Source of the DNA: Thomasclavelia ramosa DSM 1402
Lineage (GTDB): Bacteria; Bacillota_I; Bacilli_A; Erysipelotrichales; Coprobacillaceae
Direction of reading: 5' to 3'
DNA: 64,000 bases
Assembly (NCBI RefSeq): GCF_014131695.1
Contig: NZ_CP036346.1
Location: forward strand, 1,860,001-1,924,000
The position numbers were made by a program, and so were the translations under genes. Shown in pieces: positions 8,721-16,990 of the stretch (positions are counted from its first letter, which is position 1; each line of letters starts with the position of its first letter). The notes beneath the pieces were generated by a model, which was given only the letters and a program-made list of their open reading frames with translations, did not search any database and was not told where the DNA came from.

Positions 8721-9056
8721 TTATCTTAGAATAACTGAATTGAAATATCTCTCTTGAAACTCTGTTAAGGCTCTAATCTGTTCATCACTATAATCAACAT
8801 TATGAGGAACAACAATCAATTTATCATCATTATCATTAGTCCGCTGGATAACTGCAATAACTACCCCACGATATCTTTCTACCGGCTCAAAGACACCAAG
8901 CAAATAAGCATCAAGTTCTTCTCCATCTCCGCTAACTGTGTTTTCAATGAAACCATAATTAAGAGGATATATGAAGCCGTATTGAGGATGCTGAGAACCT
9001 AATGGACGATCAATGAGAACCTCTACTTCTTGATACAAATAATCTCTACATAACAT
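8721..9056 (-). CDS. Short inorganic-pyrophosphatase-like protein
   Basis: 111 residues resembling the central part of class I soluble pyrophosphatases: EVLIDRPLGSQHPQYGFIYPLNYGFI, then GDGEELDAYLLG in place of the usual DGDPLDV motif, and VVIAVIQRTNDNDDKLIVVP. It is much shorter than the usual ~175 residues, lacking the N-terminal strand region and the C-terminal helix. The acidic metal ligands (D and E/D in GDGEELDA) are partly kept. This compact form is found in Firmicutes as a separate PPase-like family; pyrophosphatase activity is plausible but unproven. First gene of a three-gene unit. Confidence 0.7.
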   Translation of the reverse strand: MLCRDYLYQEVEVLIDRPLGSQHPQYGFIYPLNYGFIENTVSGDGEELDAYLLGVFEPVERYRGVVIAVIQRTNDNDDKLIVVPHNVDYSDEQIRALTEFQERYFNSVILR

Positions 9057-9117
9057 TGGTAAAACCTCCTAACTTTAAAAATTATATGTTATTTTCTGTA
9101 TCTACGCAATCGCCATA

Positions 9118-9143
9118 ATAAAAAAAGATGCCTAAGCATCTTT
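9118..9143 (-). terminator. Terminator of the met transporter operon
   Basis: Stem AAAGATGC / GCATCTTT with CTAA loop and T run on the minus strand, at the stop of metQ. Confidence 0.88.
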
Positions 9144-9963
9144 ATTTAACCGGAATCACTGATCCATCACTATACGTATTGGTAATAAAATCTTTAATTT
9201 TTTGAGATTGTAATACTGCTACTAAAGCTTTGATTTTTTTATCATTTTCATGTCCCTTTTGACACGCCACGATATTAACATATGGATTACTTTCATCTGC
9301 TGATTCTAAAAGAATCGCATCTTTAGTTGGATTCAAGCCAGCATCAATTGCATAATTCCCATTGATTGCGATTAATGCACCTTCATCATTTTTATACGCA
9401 TTAGTTAGCAATTCTGGTTTAATTTCCTTGAATTCCAAATTTAATCGATTAGTCTTAATATCTTCAATCGTTGCATCTTGCACTTTCACTTTATCATCTA
9501 ATTCAATGATCCCTGCTTCATCTAAAATAGCTAGAATTCGTCCATGATCAGCAACAGAATTAGAAATAACAACAATATCATTTTTCTTTAATTCATTAAT
9601 ATTTTTAATTTGTTTTGAATAAAAACCAAATGGTTCAATATGCACTCCACCAGCATTAACTAGATCATATTTATTATCCTTAATATCCTTTTCAAAAAAT
9701 GGGACATGTTGGAAAAAGTTTGCATCTACATCACCATCATTTAAAGAGCGATTAAAAATATAATAGTCATCTAAAATTTTTATCTCTAGATCAATATCAT
9801 AATCATCCTTTAAAATGTTCTTAGCTTCTTCCAAAATATCACCATGTGGCTTTGAGGTTGCAGCCACTAATAATGTTTTATCATCACGTTCTGTTTTTCC
9901 ACCACATGCAGTTAGTGTAACTGCTAATAATAAACTAATAATTCCGATAAATAATTTTTTCAT
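9142..9963 (-). CDS. metQ: Methionine-binding lipoprotein MetQ
   Basis: Extracytoplasmic substrate-binding lipoprotein of the MetNIQ importer. The signal peptide MKKLFIGIISLLLAVTLTAC ends in a lipobox LTAC at residues 17-20, so the mature protein is lipid-anchored at Cys20. The body is an NlpA-family periplasmic-binding fold (VAATSKPHGDILEEAK; NDGDVDANFFQHVPF; ALIAINGNYAIDAGL). 273 residues. Last gene of metN-metI-metQ, 9 bases after metI. D- and L-methionine are the family's ligands; a T-box with a plausible Met specifier upstream supports this. Confidence 0.93.
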   Translation of the reverse strand: MKKLFIGIISLLLAVTLTACGGKTERDDKTLLVAATSKPHGDILEEAKNILKDDYDIDLEIKILDDYYIFNRSLNDGDVDANFFQHVPFFEKDIKDNKYDLVNAGGVHIEPFGFYSKQIKNINELKKNDIVVISNSVADHGRILAILDEAGIIELDDKVKVQDATIEDIKTNRLNLEFKEIKPELLTNAYKNDEGALIAINGNYAIDAGLNPTKDAILLESADESNPYVNIVACQKGHENDKKIKALVAVLQSQKIKDFITNTYSDGSVIPVK

Positions 9964-9972
9964 AATATTTCC

Positions 9973-10638
9973 CTACCTTTTATCTATTTTCCTTACAAAA
10001 TAATCACCAATAAATTGAATAATAAAAACAATAACTAAAATTAAAAATGTGGCTGTATACATTACATAATTGTTAGTTCTTACAAACCCATATAGATATG
10101 CCAGATTCCCAAGACCACCAGCTCCTATGGCACCTGCCATTGCTGTATAACCAACTAATGAAATGGACATAACTGTAATCGAAGAAATCAAAGCTGGTTT
10201 AGCTTCTGGAATTAAAACCTTAGTAATGATTTGAACATTACTTGCCCCCATTGCTTTACTTGCTTCAATCGTTCCACCATCAACTTCATTTAAAGCAATC
10301 ATGACCATCCGTCCATAAAATGGTGCACTTGATAAAATCAATGACGGTAATGCTGCCTTAGCACCTAACATTGAACCAACCAAAAATGTAGTCAATGGAA
10401 TTAGCAAAAATACTAAAATAATATATGGTACCGCTCTAAATACATTAACGATCAAATTTAAAATTTTATTAACGATCAAATTAGGATACAGTCCATCATC
10501 TTGAGTTAAATATATAGCAATTCCCAAGACCATTCCAAGAATTACCGCAAAAATCAATGAAATCAATGTCATAAAGAGCGTTTCATTTAGAGCTGCTATC
10601 ATCGCATTGATATCAATGTTTTCTAAAATACTTCGCAT
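9973..10638 (-). CDS. metI: Methionine ABC transporter permease MetI
   Basis: Integral membrane permease with about five hydrophobic segments. The EAA loop that contacts the ATPase is seen as GGTIEASKAMGASNVQIITKV near residues 125-145. 221 residues, normal for MetI. It directly abuts metN (next base) and precedes metQ. Confidence 0.93.
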   Translation of the reverse strand: MRSILENIDINAMIAALNETLFMTLISLIFAVILGMVLGIAIYLTQDDGLYPNLIVNKILNLIVNVFRAVPYIILVFLLIPLTTFLVGSMLGAKAALPSLILSSAPFYGRMVMIALNEVDGGTIEASKAMGASNVQIITKVLIPEAKPALISSITVMSISLVGYTAMAGAIGAGGLGNLAYLYGFVRTNNYVMYTATFLILVIVFIIQFIGDYFVRKIDKR

Positions 10639-11643
10639 CTACATCACCTCCACTTTAGCTAAATATTTTTCAAATAAAGTTATTACTTTTTCATAATCAC
10701 CGATTACTTGCAAAATCATAATCCCAAATGAACTATCGATAGTATTGCTTAAATTAGCTTCAATTACATTTATATCACTATCACATTCTCTAATTACTTT
10801 AGTCAAAATTGGCAAACGACTAACATTTTCATCAAACACTACTTTCAATAATCGTCCTTTAGAATAAATTTTCTTTAGAACAGTCTCATCAAATTCATTA
10901 TGATTTTTTCCTTCTTGAATAAAACTTTTAGTTACTGAATGTTGCGGCGAAGTAAAAATCTCTTTAACAGTTCCTTCTTCGATAACTTTTCCTTCTGACA
11001 TAACTGCAATATGATTACAGATTCTTTGGACTACTTCCATTTGATGTGTGATCATAATGATCGTAATATTTAATTTCTTATTTATTTTTAATAATAATTC
11101 TAAAATCGATTTTGTCGTATCGGGATCTAATGCACTAGTAGCCTCATCGCATAATAAGATTCTAGGATCATTAGCAAGAGCTCGCGCGATCCCCACCCGT
11201 TGCTTTTGTCCACCTGATAATTCGCTAGGATAAGCATTCTCACGACCTGTTAAACCAACTAGCTCTACTAGTTCTTGAACCTTTTGCTGACGAATCCTTT
11301 TATCTTTATTACCAGCAATTTCTAAAGCTAATTCAATATTTTCACTTACTGTTCGTGACCACAATAAATTAAAATGCTGAAAAATCATTCCTACTTTAGT
11401 TCTCAATTTTCTTAATTCTATTTGTGATAAATTCCCTAAATCTTGTCCATCAATAAATATTTTACCACTATCTTGTACCTCTAATTGGTTAATTAGACGC
11501 ACTAATGTAGATTTACCAGCTCCGCTATAACCAATTATTCCATAAATATCGCCATCTTCGATAGTTAAAGAAACATCATCTACAGCAACTACTTCACGAT
11601 CCTTTAATCGATAAACTTTACTAACGCGCTTAATTTCAATCAT
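10639..11643 (-). CDS. metN: Methionine ABC transporter ATPase MetN
   Basis: ATP-binding subunit: Walker A GYSGAGKST near residue 38, signature LSGGQKQR near 143, Walker B RILLCDEA near 165. The C-terminal ~75 residues form the NIL domain that binds methionine and inhibits transport in this family. 334 residues. A strong AAGGAGG lies before the ATG. First gene of the operon, under the T-box at 11663-11908. Confidence 0.95.
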   Translation of the reverse strand: MIEIKRVSKVYRLKDREVVAVDDVSLTIEDGDIYGIIGYSGAGKSTLVRLINQLEVQDSGKIFIDGQDLGNLSQIELRKLRTKVGMIFQHFNLLWSRTVSENIELALEIAGNKDKRIRQQKVQELVELVGLTGRENAYPSELSGGQKQRVGIARALANDPRILLCDEATSALDPDTTKSILELLLKINKKLNITIIMITHQMEVVQRICNHIAVMSEGKVIEEGTVKEIFTSPQHSVTKSFIQEGKNHNEFDETVLKKIYSKGRLLKVVFDENVSRLPILTKVIRECDSDINVIEANLSNTIDSSFGIMILQVIGDYEKVITLFEKYLAKVEVM

Positions 11644-11662
11644 AAAATCCTCCTTAAAATAT

Positions 11663-11908
11663 AAAAACTCGTCCTTTAAGCCAAAGGACGAGCATTGCCC
11701 GTGTTACCACCTTAATTCATTATTACCTCACAGCAATAACCTCTTCGAGTACAATCATACTCTAGTGCGCTAACGGGCACACCCGTCATAGGCTAAATAT
11801 CGCCTACAAGACTCCAAGACCATCTTCATTCATTATCCCCTATCCTTTTCCACCATCCAAGGATTCTCTATAAAGTTCAAGTGAACTACTCTTCTTTTCA
11901 TTGTCGTT
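11663..11908 (-). promoter_or_regulatory. T-box leader of metNIQ (probably Met)
   Basis: On the minus strand the leader shows the T-box consensus AAGGTGGTAACACGG (11698-11712) followed by an intrinsic terminator CTCGTCCTTT / AAAGGACGAG with T run (11663-11692). Upstream are Stem I features: an AGAGA-type element and GGATGGTGGAAAAGG. TGGT in the T-box matches a tRNA with discriminator A, as tRNA-Met has, and ATG triplets are present in the expected specifier region (GAATGAAGATGG). Uncharged tRNA-Met would favour read-through into metN. Specifier assignment is by eye. Confidence 0.88.
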
Positions 11909-11914
11909 GGCAAT

Positions 11915-11943
11915 ATATTAACTAAATCTATTTTAAAAGTCAA
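11915..11943 (-). promoter_or_regulatory. Promoter of the metNIQ leader
   Basis: TTGACT, 17-base spacer, TAATAT on the minus strand, placed just upstream of the T-box leader. Confidence 0.75.
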
Positions 11944-12092
11944 GAGTATTTTTTAATTATTTCCTACTTTTTTACTATGCATTATTTTCCTGTCTTTTTT
12001 ATATCTAAATTTATTCCCGTTTGTATCGACATTTATTCATTTTACTTGATTATCTATCAATAGTTCATATAATTATAAAAAAGGAGATGTTT

Positions 12093-12377
12093 ATGAAAGA
12101 GCTTGAAAATAAAATTATTGAATTTGTTCAAAAACGTGGTTGGGATCAATTAGAACATCCCGAATGTCTAATTAAAAGTATTTCTATTGAAGCTGGGGAA
12201 TTACTTGAATGTATTCAGTGGGATAATGATTACAAAACAGAAAATATTAGTGAAGAACTTGCCGATGTAATGATATATTGTTTTCAACTGGCATACTCAC
12301 TAAATCTTGATGTAAGTACAATTATTGAAAAAAAACTTATAAAAAATGCTGAAAAATATCCTGTTAAAGAATTTTAA
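12093..12377 (+). CDS. MazG-like nucleotide pyrophosphohydrolase
   Basis: 94-residue all-alpha NTP-PPase of the MazG-like/iMazG type, expected to hydrolyse (non-canonical) nucleoside triphosphates to monophosphate and pyrophosphate. The metal-binding acidic helices are seen: SIEAGELLECIQW (ExxE) near residue 33 and ISEELADVMIYC (ExxxD) near 57. Start chosen at ATG 12093, six bases after AAGGAG at 12081-12086; the frame upstream of this has no ribosome site. It stands alone before the HTH modules. Confidence 0.8.
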   Translation: MKELENKIIEFVQKRGWDQLEHPECLIKSISIEAGELLECIQWDNDYKTENISEELADVMIYCFQLAYSLNLDVSTIIEKKLIKNAEKYPVKEF

Positions 12378-12409
12378 TCTTTAGCAGGTTTTTATTTTGC
12401 AAAGTTAGC

Positions 12410-12464
12410 TTGACATATATTGCAAAGCAAACTATACTTTAATTGTAAAGTGTACTTTGCAAAG
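12410..12464 (+). promoter_or_regulatory. Promoter and CTTTGCAAAG operators of the first HTH module
   Basis: TTGACA (12410-12415), 17-base spacer, TATACT (12433-12438). The palindrome CTTTGCAAAG lies at 12455-12464, and related TTTGCAAAG / TTGCAAAGC copies lie at about 12396-12404 and inside the spacer at about 12420-12428. Three copies around one promoter point to repression, probably by the HTH protein encoded next. Confidence 0.75.
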
Positions 12465-12478
12465 ATAGGAGTGTTATA

Positions 12479-12688
12479 ATGAAAACTAAAATTCCTGAAC
12501 TTAGAAAAGCCTATAAAATTTCTCAAGAAGAACTAGCAAGGTCTGTCGGGGTAACCCGACAGACAATTACTTCAATTGAAGTAGGCAAATACACAGCTTC
12601 ATTAATTTTAGCTTATAAAATTGCAAAATATTTTAACTTGACAATTGAAGAAATATTTGATTTTGAGGAGGAACTAAATAATGGATAA
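12479..12688 (+). CDS. XRE-family HTH regulator (first module)
   Basis: 69-residue protein that is almost only a Cro/C1-type helix-turn-helix: SQEELARSVGVTRQTITSIEVGKYTASLILAYKIA, followed by the IEEIF tail typical of YozG/ImmR-like small regulators. The Shine-Dalgarno is AGGAG seven bases before the ATG. The following membrane protein gene overlaps it by 8 bases. Likely autoregulates through the CTTTGCAAAG boxes upstream. Confidence 0.88.
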   Translation: MKTKIPELRKAYKISQEELARSVGVTRQTITSIEVGKYTASLILAYKIAKYFNLTIEEIFDFEEELNNG

Positions 12689-13148
12689 AAGAATTGTTCT
12701 AGCACGTGAAGACTTGAAAAAAACTAATTACTGGATGATTACTTTAATGATATCTGCTTTAACTTTAATCATCTTGTCCTTAACTAATGTTTTAACTATT
12801 AATTCAAATAACGAACATTACATTGACTTTGTACATGGATATCAAACAGGACTTTCTTTTGCTTTATTTGTTTTTCCGTGCATTAATCTAATTTCTAACT
12901 TCTTTTTAGCTAAAAATGAAGTAAAGTTAATTGAAAAATATATAAATGATCATGATGAACGTAAATTATTTATTGCTGACAAGGTTGGGGGAAATTTTTC
13001 TTTTACCTTTGAGATTATTACAATGGCATTGGTTTCTGTGATTGCCCCACTCTACAGTTTTGACTTATTGCTTGGAATCGTAGCTTGTATTTTCATTATC
13101 ATTATAATCCGAGGATGTTTATATTTATATTATAATCATAAATATTAA
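12681..13148 (+). CDS. Small membrane protein of HTH module 1
   Basis: Unrecognised integral membrane protein, 155 residues, with four hydrophobic segments (about 20-40, 55-75, 110-128, 130-150) and a cytoplasmic-looking linker NEVKLIEKYINDHDERKLFIADKVGG between the second and third. The DER motif (HDERKLFI) recurs in the partner protein of the next module (LDERQLKI). Its start lies inside the HTH gene, so the two are translationally coupled. Possibly a sensor or anti-regulator partner; no established function. Confidence 0.7.
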   Translation: MDKRIVLAREDLKKTNYWMITLMISALTLIILSLTNVLTINSNNEHYIDFVHGYQTGLSFALFVFPCINLISNFFLAKNEVKLIEKYINDHDERKLFIADKVGGNFSFTFEIITMALVSVIAPLYSFDLLLGIVACIFIIIIIRGCLYLYYNHKY

Positions 13149-13197
13149 TTACAAAATGTAATATATATTTGACATTTATTAAAATATACACTACTAT
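13148..13197 (+). promoter_or_regulatory. Promoter and palindrome of the second HTH module
   Basis: TTGACA (13169-13174), 17-base spacer, TACTAT (13192-13197). Just upstream is the palindrome ATTACA-AAA-TGTAAT at 13148-13162, overlapping the previous stop; it could be an operator. The leader would be very short, as GAGGTG lies at 13204-13209. Confidence 0.7.
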
Positions 13198-13214
13198 TAT
13201 CTTGAGGTGATGAG

Positions 13215-13430
13215 ATGTCTAAAAATCTAAGGATAAAAGCAGCTCGAGCTGCACTGGATATGACCCAAAAAGATTTAGCAGATGCTGTTGGGGTATCACG
13301 TCAAACAATGAATGCGATTGAAAAAGGAGATTATAATCCAACAGTTAAACTTTGTATTAAAATTTGTAAAGTTTTAAATAAATCGTTGGATGAATTATTT
13401 TGGGAGGATATTCTTGATGAAGAAATTTAA
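13215..13430 (+). CDS. XRE-family HTH regulator (second module)
   Basis: 71-residue Cro/C1-type regulator: ARAALDMTQKDLADAVGVSRQTMNAIEKGDYNPTVKL split over the two recognition helices, with the LDELFWED tail common to YgzD-like regulators. GAGGTG five bases before the ATG. It overlaps the following membrane-protein gene by 14 bases. The DNA-contact helix (SRQTMNAIE) differs from that of module 1 (TRQTITSIE) in several positions, so the two probably read different sites. Confidence 0.88.
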   Translation: MSKNLRIKAARAALDMTQKDLADAVGVSRQTMNAIEKGDYNPTVKLCIKICKVLNKSLDELFWEDILDEEI

Positions 13431-13878
13431 GTCATTATTTAAATGCCGACTCGATGAACGACAATTGAAAATTAGAGGAAATATCTATTTTAAGAGTTTT
13501 TCAGTATTGAGTTTTATTATTATTGCAATATTTTTTATTAAAGAGATATTTAATATTGACCTAATGATTGGTGATTGGGAATATTTAATTGCTTTGTTCA
13601 TTAGTATTACTTATTGTTTTATTTTAATGATCTACTATGAAATATATCCTCTAACAAAGGCCCGGTATCGTTTATTATTTATATTTTTTGGTCTTTATGG
13701 ATTTGGTTTTTTTGGTTTATATCTATTTTTAATTATCAATGGAAAACCTTTAATCATAGACAATCAATTATCCGTATTAGGCTGTGAACTAATTTTCACT
13801 TCCTTTTACATCATTATCTTTATCACCTATGTAATCAAAGTAATTTATAACCATTATCATCAAGATGATGATAATTAA
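13417..13878 (+). CDS. Small membrane protein of HTH module 2
   Basis: 153 residues when started at ATG 13417 (GGGAGG lies nine bases before it); the frame extends nine codons further back into the HTH gene. An N-terminal basic stretch KKFKSLFKCRLDERQLKIRGN carries the DER motif, then four hydrophobic segments with KEIF and TKARYR loops. It resembles the small membrane proteins with a DERQ motif that follow HTH genes in Firmicutes (DUF6773-like), which I suggest with low certainty. Directly precedes the ABC exporter genes. Confidence 0.68.
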   Translation: MKKFKSLFKCRLDERQLKIRGNIYFKSFSVLSFIIIAIFFIKEIFNIDLMIGDWEYLIALFISITYCFILMIYYEIYPLTKARYRLLFIFFGLYGFGFFGLYLFLIINGKPLIIDNQLSVLGCELIFTSFYIIIFITYVIKVIYNHYHQDDDN

Positions 13879-13892
13879 TGGAGGGGAAGAAC

Positions 13893-14624
13893 ATGTTAAA
13901 AGTAGAAAACTTAACAAAGACATTTAAAAAAATTAATGCTGTTGAAAATGTATCTTTCGAAGTCAACGCTGGAGAAATTATCGGTCTATTAGGAGAAAAT
14001 GGAGCCGGTAAAACAACAACATTAAGAATGGTAGCAACAATGTTAAAGCCAACTAGCGGTAACGCTTATATTGATAATTATAATATTATTGATAATCCTA
14101 GTAAAATTAGAGAACATATCGGTATTTTATTTGGTGGTGATGTTGCTTTATATGATCGTTTATCAGGACGAGAAAATATGACATATTTTGCTAAACTAAA
14201 CGGGATGAGTGATCAAGAAGCTAAACAAGCAGTTGATCAAATTGCTCAAGATTTAGAAATGGTAGAATATATTGATCGTCCTGTTGGTAAGTATAGTCGG
14301 GGGATGAAACAGAAAGTATCATTAGCAAGAAGTATCATTCATCATCCTGATGTTATGTTATTTGATGAACCAACTACAGGATTAGATGTTTTATCAAGTA
14401 AATTAATTCATGACTTTATCTTAAAATGTAAGCAAGAAAATAAAGCTATTGTTTTTTCTAGTCATAATATGTATGAAACTGAAAAACTATGTGATCGCGT
14501 TATCATAATTCATAAAGGAAAAATTGTTGCCAGCGGCACGATTGAACAATTAAAAAAGGAATATCAACAAGATAATCTTGAGGATTTATTTATTGAATGT
14601 ATTGGAGGTAATGATCATGAATAA
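13893..14624 (+). CDS. ABC transporter ATPase, NatA type
   Basis: ATPase of a two-gene exporter. Walker A GLLGENGAGKTTT near residue 38, signature KYSRGMKQKVSLAR near 135 (SRGMKQ instead of SGGQ, as in NatA), Walker B VMLFDEPTTGLD near 157. Start at ATG 13893, five bases after GGAGGGGA; an upstream ATG at 13878 precedes this ribosome site and is unlikely. 243 residues. It ends 8 bases inside the permease gene. Together with 14617-15789 it matches the sodium exporter NatAB layout, but the substrate may differ. Confidence 0.88.
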   Translation: MLKVENLTKTFKKINAVENVSFEVNAGEIIGLLGENGAGKTTTLRMVATMLKPTSGNAYIDNYNIIDNPSKIREHIGILFGGDVALYDRLSGRENMTYFAKLNGMSDQEAKQAVDQIAQDLEMVEYIDRPVGKYSRGMKQKVSLARSIIHHPDVMLFDEPTTGLDVLSSKLIHDFILKCKQENKAIVFSSHNMYETEKLCDRVIIIHKGKIVASGTIEQLKKEYQQDNLEDLFIECIGGNDHE

Positions 14625-15789
14625 TATTATGACAATTGTAAAAAAAGAATTTAAAGATATTTTACGTGATCGTAAAACATTACTAATGACTTTCGTTATC
14701 CCAATCATAGTCATGCCCCTATTGTTTACCTTTATCTTTTCATCAATTGGTGATATGGCATCACCAAGCGAAGATAATAAATATAAAATTGTTTTAGAAA
14801 CAAATAATCCGGAAATCACTGCTCTTTTTAAAGAAGCGGGTATTTACGAACTTGTTAATAGCAAAGACCCTATTAACGAAGCTTATGATGGGAAAATCGT
14901 AGCTTACATCATCGCTAATGATATTAATGAATCATTAACACAAGGAAGTACACCTGAAGTTGACCTATATTATGATACAACCTCGCAACGTGCAATGACT
15001 GCTATAAGTACTGTTCAAACAATGTTCAGTACTTATCAAAATAGTTATTTAGCATCATATTTAGAAGCAAATCATTTATCAAGTAAAGTTTTACAACCAT
15101 TTACTTATAATGAACATGCTAAAGACGAAGAAGCTGATAGTATGTCCTTAATGATGCTAGGAATGTTAATTCCTATGATGATCATTGGTTATTCTGGTTC
15201 AGGAATCGTACCTATTGCAACCGATTTAGGTGCTGGTGAAAAAGAACGGGGAACTTTAGAACCATTACTTTCAACAAGTATTTCTAGAAGTTCTATTTTA
15301 ATTGGTAAACTGATTGTCACTGCAACTTTTGGTAGCATTACTTCAATTTTATCAGCAGTCGGTTTACTGCTTGCTTTTAAATTTGGAATGAGTGATACGA
15401 TGGCCATCACTATCGATTTATCACTTCAAAGCATGCTGTTAATCGTATTATTAGCAGTATTATATGTAATCTTTATTTCTGCAGTGATGTTATTAGTTTC
15501 AACATATGCTCGTTCTTTAAAAGAAGCTAATACGTATTTAACTCCTGTAACCCTTATTCCGGTGTTACTTTCAGTAATTACAATGTATATGGAGCCAAGT
15601 TCAGTTTCAATGGCGATGATGAATATCCCAATTCTCAATGTTGTAATCGTTATTAAAGAAATTATATTCAATCAATTAAATTATGTTCATCTATATATGA
15701 CAATTGGCTGGTCAATCGTTTATGTAATTGTTTCAATGATTGCAGCTAAAATGATGTATGAAAAAGAAGAGGTAATCTTTAGAGCATAA
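14617..15789 (+). CDS. ABC transporter permease, NatB type
   Basis: Permease of the ABC-2 family with one N-terminal membrane segment (TLLMTFVIPIIVMPLLFTFIF), an extracytoplasmic domain of about 120 residues, and five more segments. MSLMMLGMLIPMMIIGYSGSG and GEKERGTLEPLLSTSISR near residue 200 are typical of NatB. Start at ATG 14617, eight bases after GGAGG; ATG 14611 is too close to it. 390 residues. Ends at a strong terminator. NatB homologues export sodium or drugs; here the HTH modules upstream suggest a stress-induced exporter. Confidence 0.87.
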   Translation: MNNIMTIVKKEFKDILRDRKTLLMTFVIPIIVMPLLFTFIFSSIGDMASPSEDNKYKIVLETNNPEITALFKEAGIYELVNSKDPINEAYDGKIVAYIIANDINESLTQGSTPEVDLYYDTTSQRAMTAISTVQTMFSTYQNSYLASYLEANHLSSKVLQPFTYNEHAKDEEADSMSLMMLGMLIPMMIIGYSGSGIVPIATDLGAGEKERGTLEPLLSTSISRSSILIGKLIVTATFGSITSILSAVGLLLAFKFGMSDTMAITIDLSLQSMLLIVLLAVLYVIFISAVMLLVSTYARSLKEANTYLTPVTLIPVLLSVITMYMEPSSVSMAMMNIPILNVVIVIKEIIFNQLNYVHLYMTIGWSIVYVIVSMIAAKMMYEKEEVIFRA

Positions 15790-15826
15790 AGAGCCGCTGC
15801 AGATAAACTGCAGTGGCTCTTTTTTA
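15790..15826. terminator. Bidirectional terminator between NatB-type and CDF genes
   Basis: Stem AGAGCCGCTGCAG / CTGCAGTGGCTCT with ATAAA loop and a T run on the plus strand; A-rich flank on the other side serves the converging gene. Confidence 0.9.
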
Positions 15827-16990
15827 AATAAAACTATGTTCAATTTGCATAACCGTATAGTAATTAGGGTTAATTGCACGTAGTTTCGTATTGATTTCTT
15901 CTTTTAAAACTTTATGTTTAATTTCATCATTTGAAGGAATCATAACGTCAAAAATTAAATTTGTATGTGTTGGTCCAGTAACAATTCTAAAATCGTGAAT
16001 ACTGTATTCTTTGTTAATTCCTTTGACAACTCCTAAGACTACTTGTTTTAATTCATTTGTTAGAGCATCATTTGTGTCTACTGGATCCATATGAATCGTT
16101 GTCAGGATATGATATTTCTCCAACATTGAACGCTCAATCAAGTCCATCGCATCATGAACTGCCATAATATTATCATTACAATCAACTTCAACATGCAAAG
16201 TTAAAAATTTTCTACCCGGTCCATAATCGTGCATCATTAAATCATGGATTCCTAAAGCTTCTGGATAAGAAAGAATATATTCTTCGATTTCATTAATCAA
16301 TTCCTTATCAGGTGCCATCCCCAATAAAGGATCAACAGTATCTTTAAAGATATCAATTCCTGCTTTTAAAACAATAATTGATACAACAGCTCCCATTATC
16401 CCATCTACTGGTAAATCAGTATAAAGGGATAAAATTAATGAAATTAAAGTCGCTGATGTCGCCATCACATCGTTTAAACTATCTTGACTGGCAGCCATTA
16501 AGGTAGCAGAATTAATATTTTTAGAAACCGTTCGATTAAACATTGCCATCCATAATTTAATTAAAATTGAAACAATTAAAATAACTACAGCTACGATTGT
16601 AAAAGTTACTTTTTCAGGAGCAATGATCTTAAAAATAGAATCTTTTAAAGCTTGAAAACCAACTAATAAAATTAAAAAAGCGATTATTAGACCAGCTACA
16701 TATTCAATTCTACCATGACCATAAGGATGCTCTGAATCAGGATGACGATTAGCTAATTTAAAACCAAATAATGAAGCTAAATTACTACCAACATCTGAAA
16801 GGTTATTCAACCCATCAGCCTGAATGGCAATACTATGAGTAATAGCCCCCATTGTAAGTTTAAAAATTACTAAAACAATATTGCAGGCAATCGAAACGAT
16901 TGAACAAAGCATGCCATACTGTTCTCTTACTTTAGGGTTATTATAATCATTATAATTCTTAATGATTTTTTTAGATATAAATTTAAACAT
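15824..16990 (-). CDS. Cation diffusion facilitator, manganese-type motifs
   Basis: Metal exporter of 388 residues with six membrane segments and a long cytoplasmic tail. The metal-site residues are NNLSD in the second membrane segment (NxxxD) and DSLND in the fifth (DxxxD), the combination seen in manganese CDF proteins such as B. subtilis MneP/MneS, and unlike the HxxxD pair of the CDF protein at 3046-3921. The tail seems to hold two CDF cytoplasmic units (LHVEVDCNDN and FDVMIPSNDE). Its start overlaps the stop of the RepA_N-like gene (TAATG), so they are coupled. Manganese is inferred from motifs. Confidence 0.85.
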   Translation of the reverse strand: MFKFISKKIIKNYNDYNNPKVREQYGMLCSIVSIACNIVLVIFKLTMGAITHSIAIQADGLNNLSDVGSNLASLFGFKLANRHPDSEHPYGHGRIEYVAGLIIAFLILLVGFQALKDSIFKIIAPEKVTFTIVAVVILIVSILIKLWMAMFNRTVSKNINSATLMAASQDSLNDVMATSATLISLILSLYTDLPVDGIMGAVVSIIVLKAGIDIFKDTVDPLLGMAPDKELINEIEEYILSYPEALGIHDLMMHDYGPGRKFLTLHVEVDCNDNIMAVHDAMDLIERSMLEKYHILTTIHMDPVDTNDALTNELKQVVLGVVKGINKEYSIHDFRIVTGPTHTNLIFDVMIPSNDEIKHKVLKEEINTKLRAINPNYYTVMQIEHSFI

